64,000 nt of DNA from Riptortus pedestris (GCA_019009955.1 CM032229.1:151346001-151410000), one strand, 5' to 3'. Positions 11,757-23,778 are shown, numbered from the stretch's first letter. Numbers and translations: made by a program. Notes: generated by a model from the sequence alone, not told the origin.

Positions 11757-12754
11757 CAAAGTCCGTCACGCAGGGGCTGCGTAAACTAAGCAGATTTCCC
11801 AAGCAAAGGTTTACAATAGATAAATATACGTACCAGTAACACACCGCGAATATTAAATGAATAAAAAGAAACGGTAATAACTCTACAACGGAAACTGCCT
11901 AAATTGTAAACAAACAGGCAAGCCAACAAGAATGCCACCCGGAAAGGAAAACCATTAATGAAATATATTTCAACACAACACATTAATTTTATTGAAAACT
12001 ATTCACTACAGCTAATGTTGTAATTTGTAATGGATCAGAATAATTTTAATCTCAATTACTTTAATTTTAGTAATCCAAGATCAAAAAAGGAGGGGGTATT
12101 AACGAAACGGATTTGCATATATCTAACAAAGTAAAAGTTCAATGAAAACAATATTCGTTATTTTACCTTTTAATGAAGTGGTTCATGATATAACAGCTTT
12201 TTATTAATATAACATGAGTAGGAGTGTGAGTTTACTGAAAGCAGAAAACTATACAATCCAAATATCTCGATTAATATATACATGATACAGAAAATATGAA
12301 TTAACAATATTTATAGAACATTTAAATCGCAATAAGATTGGTTTTATACAATTTTTCGATCCGACCTATAGTAACTTTTTTCTTTTTTTTTCCTAGTTTG
12401 CTTGTGCCTTGGACTATAAGGGTAGGTCTATCAAACCTAGGGAGGTGATGACAGTTTTCCCTTTTCCTGAGCAGATAGCTCTATCCGACCTATAGTAACG
12501 GATATATTTCGAATTTTTAATAAGTCTCCATCTTTAAACCCCCCTCCCTCTGGTTCGATAAAACGATTAAATGTCGAGTTTGGTGACGATCAAACCAAAA
12601 TTGCTACCGCTAGAGCGTTAAGAGACAAATATATATATAATTTTGAACGGACGTCATTTTCGTCATCCACTGGTTTACATTTGTGGAAATGTCCCAAAAA
12701 TCGCGTCAAAAGTACGACCTCAATAGTGTATTTCCCCTAAGGGAAATTTACTAA
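11757..12754 (-). mobile_element. DN copy 6, with a retroposon insert
   Basis: Full-length reverse copy. The 3' end at the left is AAGTCCGTCACGCAGGGGCTG, then CGTAAACTAAGCAGATTTCCC; the 5' end at the right is GTATTTCCCCTAAGGGAAAT. The microsatellite is very short (about 12630-12642). A poly(A) retroposon interrupts it at 12376-12482 with an exact target duplication. Confidence 0.85.
12376..12482 (-). mobile_element. Short poly(A) retroposon with 17-bp target duplication
   Basis: A 107-bp insert in DN copy 6, bounded by perfect repeats of ATCCGACCTATAGTAAC (12359-12375 and 12483-12499). On the reverse strand it ends CTAGG plus an A-rich tail, as expected for target-primed reverse transcription. 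The body (TCCAAGGCACAAGCAAACTA and upstream) matches no RNA I recognise. It could be a heavily 5'-truncated LINE or a small SINE. Confidence 0.85.
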
Positions 12755-13282
12755 AAAAACAGCCCCATTTGGCGCAATATTAAACCGTTCAGGGTAAAGT
12801 GAATTCTCTAACTCTCACTTCCCCTCAGTGGCCATTGTGGTAGAATTAATTCATTTAAGAGTTTATTCCCTGTAGTTACAGTAACATTTGACTGACTCAA
12901 TACTCTTGGTAACTAATAAGTACAAATGTGTTACGAACCTCTGCATAACGAGCATATGAGATGAGATATTTTACGATTATTATAACCGACGCTCTGGAGG
13001 AAGGCTCGCCTTTCATTTACGTCCATGCTGATCGTTAAATCTTGTCGCTGAACATTGCTTAAGGAGAAATGATACTGTTTTGCATAACTGCGAATGTTGT
13101 GTCTTGAGCTTCAGGAAAGCCTAAAAAAAAAAGTATTAAATAAATAAAAGTAAAATAGGAGTATTGGTCTCCGATTTTACGAGGTTCTGAAACGAATGCT
13201 TCCCCTCTCTTTCTGCATTTCTCTCGGCAGCGGTTCACAACTTAAGATTTAGGGATCAGTGGCCAACCAAGTCATACAGATA
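12755..13282. other. Intergenic, no recognised feature
   Basis: No ORF or repeat identified between DN copies 6 and 7. Confidence 0.5.
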
Positions 13283-13404
13283 TTTTAGTAGATTTCACTT
13301 AAGGAAAATCAGCTATTGAAGTCGTACTCATGACCCAATTTTTGACAAATTTCCTCAAATGTGTATCGTTCCTACCCACGAGATGACGAAAATGAGGTAC
13401 GTTC

Positions 13405-13480
<76 letters not shown>

Positions 13481-14262
13481 TACATATATAATAATAATAT
13501 ATATTTTTGTCTATTGTCGTTCTAGCGCTCGCAATTTTTGTTTGATCGTTACCAAACTCGATATTTAAACGTTTTATGTAAAAAGTCAGATCAAGTTCGT
13601 TAGCGGCTGAAATCGGACCAGTGAAAGCGGGTTTTAAGACGGGGGAATATTATATATATTTGTCTGTTAACGCTCTTTTTGGTGGTCGCAATTTTTGTTC
13701 GTTTTTTTTTTGCAAAAATAAAGGTCAAGTTCGTTAATGGCTGAAATCGGACCAGGGGAAATAACTCCGTTACTATACGTCGGATCGAAAAATTGTGTAG
13801 AACCAATCTTATTGGAAATTAAATGGTTTATAAATATTGGTCTATTCATATTTTCTATATCATGAGTGATAACGAGATTTTTGGATTTGATAGTTTTTCG
13901 TTTTCAGTAAACCCCCACTCCTACTCTTGTTATATTAATAATAAGCTGTTATATCATGAACCACTTCATTACAAGGTTAAATAAGGAATATTGTTTTCAT
14001 TGAACTTTTACTTTGTGAGATATATGCAAATAAATTCTGTAGATCCCCTCTTCTTTTGTTCTTGCATTAATAAAATTTAATTAATTAAGATTAAAATTAT
14101 TCTAATTCATTACAAATTACAGCATTAGCTATAGTAAATAGTTTTCAATAAAGTTAATGTGTTATATTCAGATATATTTCATCAATGATTTTTCTTTTCC
14201 GTCTAGGATTTAGGTTGGCTGGCCTTTCTGTTTACAATTGAAGCGCTTTTTTCAAGTACAAT
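13283..14262 (+). mobile_element. DN copy 7, internally rearranged
   Basis: Forward copy from TAGTAGATTTCACTTAAGG through a long TA tract (13410-13478) and internal sequence. The microsatellite-proximal block (TTTGTCTGTTAACGCTC, GGTCGCAATTTTTG, TCAAGTTCGTTAATGGCTG) occurs twice, at about 13505-13640 and about 13655-13755. The distal half is recognisable to about 14262 (TTTACAATTGAAGCGC). Right after it, at about 14294-14336, a decayed reverse DN 3' end (GCAAGTGATGCGTAATCC, AAGCAGATTTT) begins. Confidence 0.75.
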
Positions 14263-14353
14263 TTATCAAAGGCAGAGTGAGTAGAATAGAAAAACGGTGT
14301 GGTTCGCAAGTGATGCGTAATCCAAGCAGATTTTCTTCTCTTAAATTAATATC

Positions 14354-14483
14354 TTTTTTTTTTTTTTTTTCCTGAGTCCAGCGAATCCTCAAAACTAACA
14401 AAAAAGAAAGTAAATAATAAAAGACCGGCGTGGATAACAGCTGGTTACACCGTGAGGCCCCTTGTGCTATATCGGCGATATCA
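14354..14483 (-). mobile_element. Poly(A) retroposon with 12-bp target duplication
   Basis: 130-bp insert flanked by exact TAAATTAATATC repeats (14342-14353 and 14484-14495). On the reverse strand it ends GGACTCAGG followed by a pure A tail of about 17 nt. The body includes GGCCTCACGGTGTAACCAGC and TTATCCACGCCGG. It is probably the 3' end of a 5'-truncated LINE whose parent I cannot name. Confidence 0.85.
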
Positions 14484-14795
14484 TAAATTAATATCAGTCA
14501 CTCTCTGTTCATTTTATACAGGTCATGAACATGGAACGTAATTTCTATGGAGAAGAAATATAATCCTTCCCGTATACGTGGGTCATACATACATAGTAGA
14601 CTGCCTATCACACAACTCAATTTTTCGTTTCTCCTTAAATGAATCTAATTAAAAAATATTTGTATTATATAGCTATCGTGGGATATCAATAATGAATAAC
14701 ATCGCAAAGTTGTTTACTGTGACCCTATTTTATAGGATTCAAGGCTGGGCTGAAAGTAAAACCTTACTGAACAACAACCAAAAATGCAGGGTTTT

Positions 14796-14998
14796 AAAAG
14801 GAAGATGTTGTGCTGAACATATTTTCTCGTTAATGCACTGTTCACAATAAACCATCATGACAAAGGTTATTTTATGCTACATTTTTTATATTTAGATTTC
14901 AGGAAGGCATTTGATTCATTTAATCATAAGCTCCTTTGGAAAGAAAAAGCTATTTGAGTTTGGCGTTGACAGAAAAATTGTTAAAACTCCGTATGAGA
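14796..14998 (+). pseudogene. Non-LTR retrotransposon reverse-transcriptase relic
   Basis: Two adjacent frames read as the RT fingers/palm region: KGRCCAEHIFSLMHC with an in-frame stop soon after, then from 14892 LDFRKAFDSFNHKLLWKEKA ending in a stop. A frame change at about 14943 continues KKKLFEFGVDRKIVK. The block (L/V)DFRKAFDSxNH is the conserved RT motif carrying the first catalytic aspartate region of LINE elements. Stops and at least two frameshifts show it is dead. The YADD motif is not present. It could be from the same LINE family as 10.2-10.6 kb, but no overlapping region allows a test. Confidence 0.75.
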
Positions 14999-15010
14999 CA
15001 ACCACAACAC

Positions 15011-15562
15011 AAAAAAACGTCAGTCACACGTAACTAAGCAGATTTCTCACGTGTACCACTTATCTGTATTTATCTTAAAAAGTAAACGTTCAATGAAAAC
15101 AATATTTGGTATTTATGCTTCAAATAACGTGCTTCATAATATTACAGCTTATTGTTAATATGCCATGAGTAGGAGGGGGGGGGGGTTACTGAAGCCCGAA
15201 AACTAAAAACAAAAGGCAAATATCTCGATTAATAATAAAGCTAGTAAAAAAATGTTCATAACAACATTTATAGGACATCCGTAATAATCTTGGTTTTATA
15301 TAATTTTTCGATCCGACGTATAATAACGGAGATATTAAGAATTTTCGAAATTGCTGTCATCTAACCCCTCCTCCCTTCCACTACTTGGATTTCAGCCATT
15401 AACGAACTTGATCTTTCTTTTTATATAAAACGGGTAAATATCGAGTTTGGTAAGGATTAAATGAAAATATGTGTATATATACAATTTTGAACGGACCTCA
15501 TTTTCGTCATCTACTAGGCAGGCTCGATGGACATTTGAGGAAATGTTTCAAAAATCGCCTAA
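15011..15562 (-). mobile_element. DN copy 8
   Basis: Reverse copy starting with a degraded 3' end (GTCAGTCACACGTAACTAAG, CAGATTTCTC) and running to GGACATTTGAGGAAATG and AAAATCGCCTAAAAG near its 5' end. The palindromic 5' terminus is missing; a second 3'-end-like string (TTCGTCACGTAAGTGG, TAGGTAAATTAAGCCC) follows at 15565. The TA tract is reduced. Confidence 0.75.
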
Positions 15563-15599
15563 AAGTTCGTCACGTAAGTGGTAGGTAAATTAAGCCCAT

Positions 15600-16200
15600 T
15601 GATGAAACTGACTTTTTAATATTAAATTTTGTAACAATAAAAAAAAAAATGTTCGCCGTCCGGACAATACTATTGATTATATTTTAAAATTTTGTAATCC
15701 CGCCAAAAGCTGCTAAGAAATAAATATAATACATCGGTAGCAACATAGTAGCTCAACATTATTGGATGACAATTTATATTTCTGGCTTGTCTTCTATTTG
15801 ATTATAACTTTTAATCATCTGAACATTCATTAATAGTAAAAACACATTCAAAACAGAGATGATGTTGAAGTTTTTTTCCAGGGGTCCAAATTTCCTGCCT
15901 GCTGGGATAAATATGTCTGACTTGCGTTGCCAAAGTACATTAATCCTGGTAGTAATTATTTTGAATAATTATATAGACGGTATAGCAGGTGAACGACCAC
16001 CGGAAGAAGTATCCGTAGACACCTGGAGGGGACGACTCCGCCCAAGGAAACCGGACAAGTCCTACATATATACCTGAGGTGAACACACACTCTTCAGTCT
16101 CAGAGATAGCCCTGAGGAAGCTAGAAGCATGTCTAGCGAAACTTGGCAACTAAAATGCAGACACGGTCAGTACCCGAAGACCTTAACAGTGTTAAATACT
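15600..16200 (+). mobile_element. Possible Penelope-like 3' region with hammerhead-like motif
   Basis: A non-DN segment. Its end (TCAGTCTCAGAGATAGC, CCTGAGGAAGCTAG, CTAGCGAAACTTGG) has the layout I associate with untranslated ends of Penelope-like elements. There is no GIY-YIG or RT frame nearby. The 5' and 3' limits are uncertain and the element class is an inference. Confidence 0.35.
16112..16143 (+). other. Hammerhead-core-like motif 1
   Basis: CTGAGGA, one unpaired A, the stem GCTAGA / TCTAGC (6 perfect base pairs around AGCATG), then GAAAC. This matches the CUGANGA - stem II - GAA arrangement of the hammerhead ribozyme core, with one extra A. I could not find convincing stems I and III, so activity is unproven. 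Confidence 0.35.
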
Positions 16201-17327
16201 TAAATAGTTGAGGCAAAGATATGCCTCTTCATCAATATATATCAAAAGTCTTCATCAAAAATCCAATAGAAACGGTTTTTTGGAAAATAAATTCGCTATC
16301 CTTTGAGTATATAAATACTCAGGAAAAACAGTGTTCGAAGAATTTTGGACATTGATTTACAATGTATACAACAATATCGTTATGGGAAAGTTATGAATCA
16401 TACAATATCGCCTCGTTGTAAATATAGTCTTATTAATACACCACATAGATCCTGCTAATCGGTGATTAAGTCCTCGCAATAAAGTTTTTCATTTATTTAT
16501 TCTTTTTTGTCTCAGCATAAGAAAAGCATAGTGTTTATGTGTTGATGTTGTGAAAACAAGTTTTTACCCGTCCCCTTATCTAGCAAGAACTTGAAATACT
16601 CTAATGCCCCATAAATGTCATGTATAATATTTCCTCTTAGGAGAACGTTTATTTATGGTCTAGCGATAAACTTTCCCATATCTGAACAGGATCTAAGTGT
16701 TAATAATCGAAGTTTGCAAACCTGCTCTTTAACGAATTAATAAATTAGATAAATTATGTTGAGATTGTATTATTGTACTCTTTGAATAGGATGCAAAAGT
16801 AGATCAGTCTAACGCCAAGGATTTCAAAGTGTTACATGATTACCAGTTACTTAATAATCTCAGGAACTTCTAACGTAGCAATTAATAACGATCAATATCA
16901 TTACATCTAAATATATTAATTTAAAATAAATTATTAATTATGGTTTGTATTTTATGTATGTTTATTCATTGACAAAGGACTATATAATACTCTAGTTTTA
17001 TCATTCATTCTCAATTCTAATACATGTTGAACATTAATATGGCGAAAGGTTAAAAAAAAAAAAAAAAATCTTACCAATATAGCTTCAATAAAATAAGAAA
17101 TATCACCAGTAAATCCAGAAATATATATTTATTCATACAGAAATACATTTAGACTTCTATGATGCCTATAATAAGGCCCCTCCTGAGCACTAATTTTACC
17201 TTGTTGCTCACTAAATTTAACACTTTTTCAAGTTTCATTTGCCTTTACTTATTAATTATTCCTGTTTTATTTTGTCTCCCTTCTCATGGAGAAAAGTAAA
17301 TATTTTTTCCTGATACTAATTGTGCCG

Positions 17328-17331
<4 letters not shown>
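16201..17331. other. Intergenic, no recognised feature
   Basis: AT-rich, with a 17-nt poly(A) run at about 17053. No domain or known repeat. Confidence 0.5.
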
Positions 17332-17365
<34 letters not shown>

Positions 17366-17380
17366 CTCTCTCTCTCTCTA

Positions 17381-17442
<62 letters not shown>

Positions 17443-17464
17443 TCTCTCTCTCCTCTCTCCCTCT
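17332..17464. repeat. (CT)n microsatellite
   Basis: An imperfect CT tract of about 130 bp. The Ser/Leu-rich reading frame across it is a simple-repeat artefact. Confidence 0.95.
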
Positions 17465-18486
17465 CTTGAAAAATAGACAAGATTGACGAATCCTGTTCGT
17501 TAGCCTAATTTTTAAAATTTTCTTTTTCTTTGAGCAAGTCTGATGAAGTATTGAAACCTTTTTTTTTTTAAATTATAATTTAAATAATTTAGTACAGTAT
17601 TTATAAACAAAATGTACAATATTTACTTATAAATTTTACTTTTCTTATTTGATATTGCATGATTTTTTAACTCAAAAGGGCAAATCACCTTTGGTTCGGT
17701 CTCCATAGATAAATAGAAACATGGGGGAAACACAAAAGAAAAACTAAAAACAAGTAAACAAAATAACAAAAAATGGAACACGAGATAATATAATGAACAA
17801 AACTAAAGGAGCGGAACTCAAAAGAAACAAGAAACACGAACACAACATAGAACTAAAAACAGTTAGTAAATAAATAAGTGAAAAGAAAACTTGGTGACTT
17901 TTATACAAAAACTATTCATAAAAACAGTCATCATTCAAATTTAAACACGTCTCATACACATACGCCTGCACTCACACACATTAAACAATTTTAAAATATG
18001 CAATTAAATATTCTCAAACTGCCCAATTGTTAAATATGTCAGAATCGTGACAATCTGTGGGCTACCCTCAGTCAGTAGTTCGTTCAAGCCATGTAGAATG
18101 CCTAAGTGAGTTCTGTTAGTATGTGTTTTATAGTTAGTCCAGTGTTGCAATGAGTACAAGTAGGCTTGTATTTTATGATATTCTCTTAAAATATCATAAT
18201 TCAATCATGAAGACGAACATTATAGTATATTAATTATAGCCAAACATTTTATTTAGTAATAATTTCATTAATAATGTGTCGCTAAAAAAAGAGATTATTG
18301 ACAATTTATCTACCACATTAGTTAAGGCTAATAATCATCACAAGTTCTTATTCTCCAGCTAGGCTTTAGGTTCATATTGGGAGAATAATTTTAAACTTAG
18401 TATTGAAAATGCACAGGAGGGCGAAACGTTTCCTTCAAAAATAATACAGATCTGAAGATCTATTTATTCAGTGCCTTCAATATTTT
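17465..18486. other. Intergenic, no recognised feature
   Basis: AT-rich, including an A-rich stretch at about 17720-17900. No gene or repeat was recognised. Confidence 0.5.
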
Positions 18487-18588
18487 TAGCATATTTCCCT
18501 TTAGGGAACTCAGCTATTGAGGTCGTACTCATGACACGATTTCGAAATTTTTCTTCAAAAATGTCCATTGATCCTGTCATCATAAAAA

Positions 18589-18628
<40 letters not shown>

Positions 18629-18842
18629 TTATCTGTTACCTCTCTAGCAGTCGCAATTACTGTTTTTTTTACATTTCAGATGCTTTCCGTAGGCAGATTT
18701 CTTATTATCGTTTGTATTTATTCACTTAATATTCACGGTGGTATTGTGTTACTGGTATACATACCTAATCGATAGATTTATCTATTGTTATACTTCACTA
18801 AATCTGTTTAGTTTACGCAGTTCCTGCGTAATGAATTTTATT
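18487..18842 (+). mobile_element. DN copy 9, internally deleted
   Basis: Both ends are present: TAGCATATTTCCCTTTAGGG and, at the right, AAATCTGTTTAGTTTACG with hairpin GCAGTTCCTGCG. About 600 bp between the TA tract (18594-18626) and the TTCAGATGCTTTCCG segment are missing, leaving 356 bp. Confidence 0.8.
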
Positions 18843-19225
18843 GGTCTCAGTAAGGATAAGGTGTATTAATAATGTTCATAGTAGCGCGATTTGGATTATG
18901 CACACATTTGTGTTTAAGGAATAGCTCATGAAATAGAAGTCATCATTTACAAAATTATCCTCAAAGCGGCTAGTATGTATGATTACCTTTTGTGACAATT
19001 CGAACAACAGGAGTAATGAGATAGAAATGCCGCTTGAGCCATTGCCTCTAGTTTATAAAGTGACATAAATTGTGCCGTCAGTGAATATCTTGCCTGAGAA
19101 GTACACCACTACCACAACTTATGTCTTAAGCACAACTTCACTTCTCCGAGGTCCTCCATTTTGATACACTTAGCTGATAAAGAAAAAAAAAAACCAACAA
19201 TAATATACAAAATTATACGTTAAGA

Positions 19226-19853
19226 AAAAAGTCCGTCTCGTAGGGCCTGCGTAAACTAAGCAGATTTCCCTCGTGAAGTTTTACAATAAAGAAATCTGCA
19301 TACTAGTAACAGTAGTAGTAACTAGACTCAAAGTAATTTCACGAGAGCCAAACAGTTATGGAAACAGCTAAACTAGCTTTCGTCGGAGTCACGAATATAA
19401 CCGACATTTAATAAAATCTCGTCCATTATCCGCACACATTTAAGATAGAAAATAAATACATACGTTTTATATTAAATATTTGGTTTGCAATAAGATTGGA
19501 TCTATACAAGTTTTCGATCTGACGTATAGTAAGGAAGATATATCGAATTATCGAAATTCTCCCCCTCTAAACCCCCTCCAGCTGGTCCGATTTCAGCCAT
19601 TAATGACATTGATTTTTCTTTTTCCATAAAACGATTAAATTCCGAATTCAAGAACGATTAAACAAAAATTGCGAACGCTAGCATGTTAACAGACACACAC
19701 ACACACATACACATATATATATCCTGGGTAGGATCGATGGAAATTTTTCGAAAATCACTACATGAGTACGATTCTCAACTCATGTCGTGATTTTTCGAAA
19801 AAATTAAATGACTCGATAAAAAAATAGCTGACTTCCCTTAAGGGAAATCTGTT
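19226..19853 (-). mobile_element. DN copy 10 (short subfamily)
   Basis: Reverse copy from AAGTCCGTCTCGTAGGGCC to the palindromic end CTTCCCTTAAGGGAAATCTG. It carries the alternative internal module (GAGAGCCAAACAGTTATGG) in place of the usual distal half. A CA/TA tract lies at about 19692-19722. A small inverted duplication of the 5' region occurs at about 19755-19810 (CATGAGTACG and its reverse). Confidence 0.8.
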
Positions 19854-20957
19854 AAAACGGGGAGCGGATGAACAATGAATAGCAGTTATCTCCTTTAGAA
19901 CATTGTATATCGAAATAACTTTGTGATACATTTATTTCCAAGAAATGTATATTTTAACTGGAATACTAACGTGGTCCTCTGTAGTTTTCGCCCCTAGTAG
20001 ATTAGCTAGGGTTGTACAACAACTCTGATTTTTGCTATAGGTGGATATATGAGAATGATAATAAGTCTTATGTAAAGTCGCACATATGTTTTGTATCAGT
20101 GAATAAGTGAGAGACACAGATTCCAGGTGTCTTAGTACTTACTTCAGCAGATACTAAGGTCCAAAAGCTAGGACCTGGACTCATGATACAAAAGCTGCAG
20201 ATCCAAATTTCTACGGTAAATTCAGTTTTTGGAAGTTCTAATTCATTATGTAATAAATGTTCCTTACGAAATAAATAAAGGAATTTGACCCAATGGCATT
20301 AAAATATTTGTATACACTTTTAAGGAGTGTAAATACTACAGAAATAATATTGAATTTAGAATTTATAACGAAATCAGCTGATATAGTACTCACTAAATGC
20401 GTAGAGCCTCTCTTTGGATGTATTTCTTTTTATGTATGTTTTATTATCTTTCTACCCTGAGGTAGTGTTTCTATCATCAGAGAACTCCATAAGAATTGAA
20501 GGATGGACCCACTTCCAAAAAGATATACCGAGAACGTGCAATAAAAGAGAAAATGATTTGGTCGGGAAAGTTTCGCGCCTCCCCCCCACCCCACATATTT
20601 TAATTCGGGTTTGGCCCCCTCCGCGTTGCGCCATAAATTGGCACGGCCGAAGCGCATAAATTGCGCACAGTCTAAACACATAAACACTGATCGTACGATT
20701 ATGCATACTCGGCTGGAGCGCTGGCGTATCTCAAAACGAAAATACGCCCCTTCTTAAGCAATCACTATATTTCCACTGGATGGATTGTGATTCTTTCTTT
20801 ATTTTTTCAGGGACTCAAACCACCATTTGTTGTATTTTATTGGTATTTCTTGAGGCCTAAAGGAAATCTTCGTTTTCTCTTCAATGTTGGCATTGGCTTC
20901 ATTATTCTGAATAATGAGAAGTAAACATACGAGTAATATTATTTATGAACGTCCATT
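19854..20957. other. Intergenic, one GC-rich patch
   Basis: Mostly AT-rich. A GC-rich patch at about 20570-20740 (GGCCCCCTCCGCGTTGCG) is open in several frames on both strands. The peptides match nothing I know, so I do not call a gene. Confidence 0.45.
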
Positions 20958-21084
20958 TTCAGCAGATTACCTTTAAGGGAGATCAGCTATTGAGGTCGTA
21001 CTCATGAGGCGATTTTCGACATTTTTCTTCAAATGTCCATCGATCCTATCTAGAAGATGACGAAAATGAGGTCCGTTCAAAACT

Positions 21085-21145
<61 letters not shown>

Positions 21146-21922
21146 AACACACACACATATATCTATCTATCTATGTATTTGTACCGCTCTAGCTGTCGCA
21201 ATTATTGTTTAATCGTTACCAAACTCATAATTTAGTCGTTATATGTAAAAAGAAAGATCGACTTCATTAACTGCTGAAATCGGACAAGTGGGAAGGAGGG
21301 GGGGGGATTTTACAGGGAGTGAATTTTGAAAATTCAAAATATCTCCGTTATTATACGTCGGATCGAAAAAATGTTTGAAATCAATCTTATAGAAAATTAC
21401 GTTTACTATAAATATGGTTATATACATTTATTCAATATCTTGAATATTAATCGAGATACTTGCATTTTTCAGTTTTCAGACTTCAGCAAAGCCCACTCCT
21501 ACTCATGTTACATAAACAATATTCTGTTATGTAATAAACCACATAATTCGAAACTTAAATACTAAATATTGTTTTCAAGAGACATTTATTAAACGAGATA
21601 TATGGAAATATGTTCTGGGTACCCCCCCACCACTCTAAATTTGATTGATTGAGATAAAAATTATTCTGATTCATTATAAATAACAGTACTTGATGTAGTA
21701 AATAGTATTCAATCAAATTAATACGTTAAATTCAGATACATTGTAGTAATTGTTGCAGAATGTTTGTTTACATTTCAGAGGCTTCCCGTTCTTATTATCG
21801 GTTGTATTTATTCACTTAATATTCACGGTGGTGTGTTACCGATATGTAGATACATCTATTGTCAAACTTAACGCGGGAAATCTGCTTAGTTTACGCAGCT
21901 CCTGCGTGATGAAATTTTTGCT
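20958..21922 (+). mobile_element. DN copy 11 (full length)
   Basis: Complete forward copy: 5' CAGCAGATTACCTTTAAGGG, a CA/TA tract at 21088-21157, the internal GGTCCGTTCAAAACT, GAAATCGGACAAGTGGG and ATACGTCGGATCGAAAAA, and 3' GGGAAATCTGCTTAGTTTACG with hairpin GCAGCTCCTGCG. Confidence 0.85.
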
Positions 21923-21927
21923 AATAT

Positions 21928-22025
21928 GCCTGATTGGGACGACTTATCCGCAGGATACTTTCCTTTTCTAGCCAGGGCGTAATTAAATTTCTATTGGCCA
22001 GACGGGAATCGAACTCGTGAGAAGT
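21928..22025 (-). mobile_element. SINE fragment, copy 3 (internally deleted)
   Basis: Reverse-strand match to the SINE body (GATTGGGACGACTTATCCGC, TTTCTAGCCAGGGCG) and to the tRNA-like part (CCAGACGGGAATCGAACTCG). The 5' hairpin is lost. It directly follows the 3' end of DN copy 11. Confidence 0.65.
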
Positions 22026-22199
22026 ACAATATTAGACGTCTAAATTAACAAGAATTGGCCAAATAGTAAATCTTTTAACAAATAATTAAACATTTAAGAA
22101 TATATTTGAACTTTTGAAGTTAAGAAACAATTTTTTATTTTATCTTTATTAATAATACCTATATAATTTCTTATTAAGAGTGCATTATTGTTTCTATCT

Positions 22200-22373
22200 A
22201 CTGGTTGGGCTATCTACTGGTTACCACTCTTTTCTAGCAAGGGTGGGACTAAGGATTATATTTAATGAGTTCGCCACTAAATAAATTGCCCAGGCGGGAA
22301 TCCAGCTCGCCACTCTAGGATTACCATGGGAGTTAAAGCCAACGCTTTAACTCCCATGGCTAACCTGAGCCCC
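22200..22373 (-). mobile_element. tRNA-derived SINE, copy 4, with perfect 5' hairpin
   Basis: The reverse-strand SINE starts at 22373 (GGGGCTCAGGTTAGCC). At 22324-22359 it holds a perfect 16-bp inverted repeat, CCATGGGAGTTAAAGC / GCTTTAACTCCCATGG, around a 4-nt loop, then the B-box-like region and body. The 3' tail is lost at about 22200. Confidence 0.85.
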
Positions 22374-22670
22374 TAAATGCTTTAGTGTTTCATTTGAAAG
22401 TAACTACTAATGGAATACGATCTTTGAAATTTCATCCTAGAAAATATTGTAACGGCCACCCAGTACTTTTACTTTTACCACTGTTGTAACTCAAAGTATA
22501 ATATGGAGTGAGGTGTGTCAGTAAATTTGTAGGTTCTAACGTTATTTTATCATATAACGTTTTATATGTTCAATATAAAATTAAGTCGGGTTCATGATAC
22601 GTACATTAGCTATAGTTGTTCGGGCAAAATCTGTATGGTGTATAGCGTAGCGAACTTAGGTTTTATAAAA

Positions 22671-22713
22671 CTCACACACATACACACACACACCCACACA
22701 CACACACACACAG

Positions 22714-22760
<47 letters not shown>
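22671..22760. repeat. (CA)n then (TA)n microsatellite
   Basis: CA repeats at 22671-22711 grade into TA repeats that end exactly at the 3' terminus of Helitron H3, so the Helitron is inserted into, or bordered by, a TA tract. Confidence 0.95.
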
Positions 22761-22761
<1 letters not shown>

Positions 22762-23778
22762 TAGCTCAGATACCCGGCTTCGCCCGGGAATTGATTTGAG
22801 GCTGATGGTGATGGTATTTTTTTGGCAAGGCTTTACTTTACACAATATTTTAACATTTAACCGTCCCAGTGATTAGAGTTAATACCCGTCGTTTCTGTGG
22901 ATTTGTTAATAATAAAATTTGTAAATTCAGGCCTCCCTTATAACCGCCTCTCCTGCCCGTTCCTAGAAATGTTAGTATGGCTTACAGGAAGGTGTTAGTG
23001 CTAATGCACATACCGAGTGTTTTATTTAATTCGGTTCGGAGTCTTTTGTGCCAAATAAAATTGTTGGCTCCCGCAATAATTTTTAGCGTATAACGCCTTT
23101 ATATTTCGGTATACGACGATATTGTATATAACAAAAGTTTCTCTAAATAACAAAGTAAACAACTTTTGTTATGTACATATTTGCCGAAACCCTAATAGGA
23201 AACGAAATATCGCTATTTTTAATTTCTGGCATCTCTTATAACCCCCACTCCTGCCCGTCTCTAGAAATGTTGGTATGACTTGTTATAATGAAAGCGTTAG
23301 TGCTAACACATATACCGAGTTTTATTTATATCAGTTGGGTCTTTTGTCCCAAATAAAATTTTTCATTTCCGCTACAGGTTTTAGCGTATATCTCGTTTAT
23401 AATTCGGCATAAGAAAAAAGTGTATATAACACAAGTTACTCTAAATAACAAAATAAACAACTTTTGTTATGTGCATAATTGCTGAAAAACCAATAGGAAA
23501 CGAAAGATCGCTATTTTTAATTTCAGCCCTCCCTCATAACCCCCACTCCTGTTCGTCTCAGAGAATATTAACATAGCCTAAAGTCTAAGTTGGGCGAGTA
23601 GTAATATACATACCAAGTTTCATAAAATTCGGTTCAGCCGTTTATGCGTGAAAAGGTAACAAACAAACAAACAAACAGACAAGAAAGAAACAAAATGCAG
23701 TTATGGTGTCTATGGCATGTGAAACGAAAAGTTATCGTGAAATTTCGCGAAAAAAATCAATGTACAGACAGAGGGTAC

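Noticed and set aside
17286..17486. Ser/Leu-rich small protein
   Set aside because: Direct translation of the CT microsatellite.
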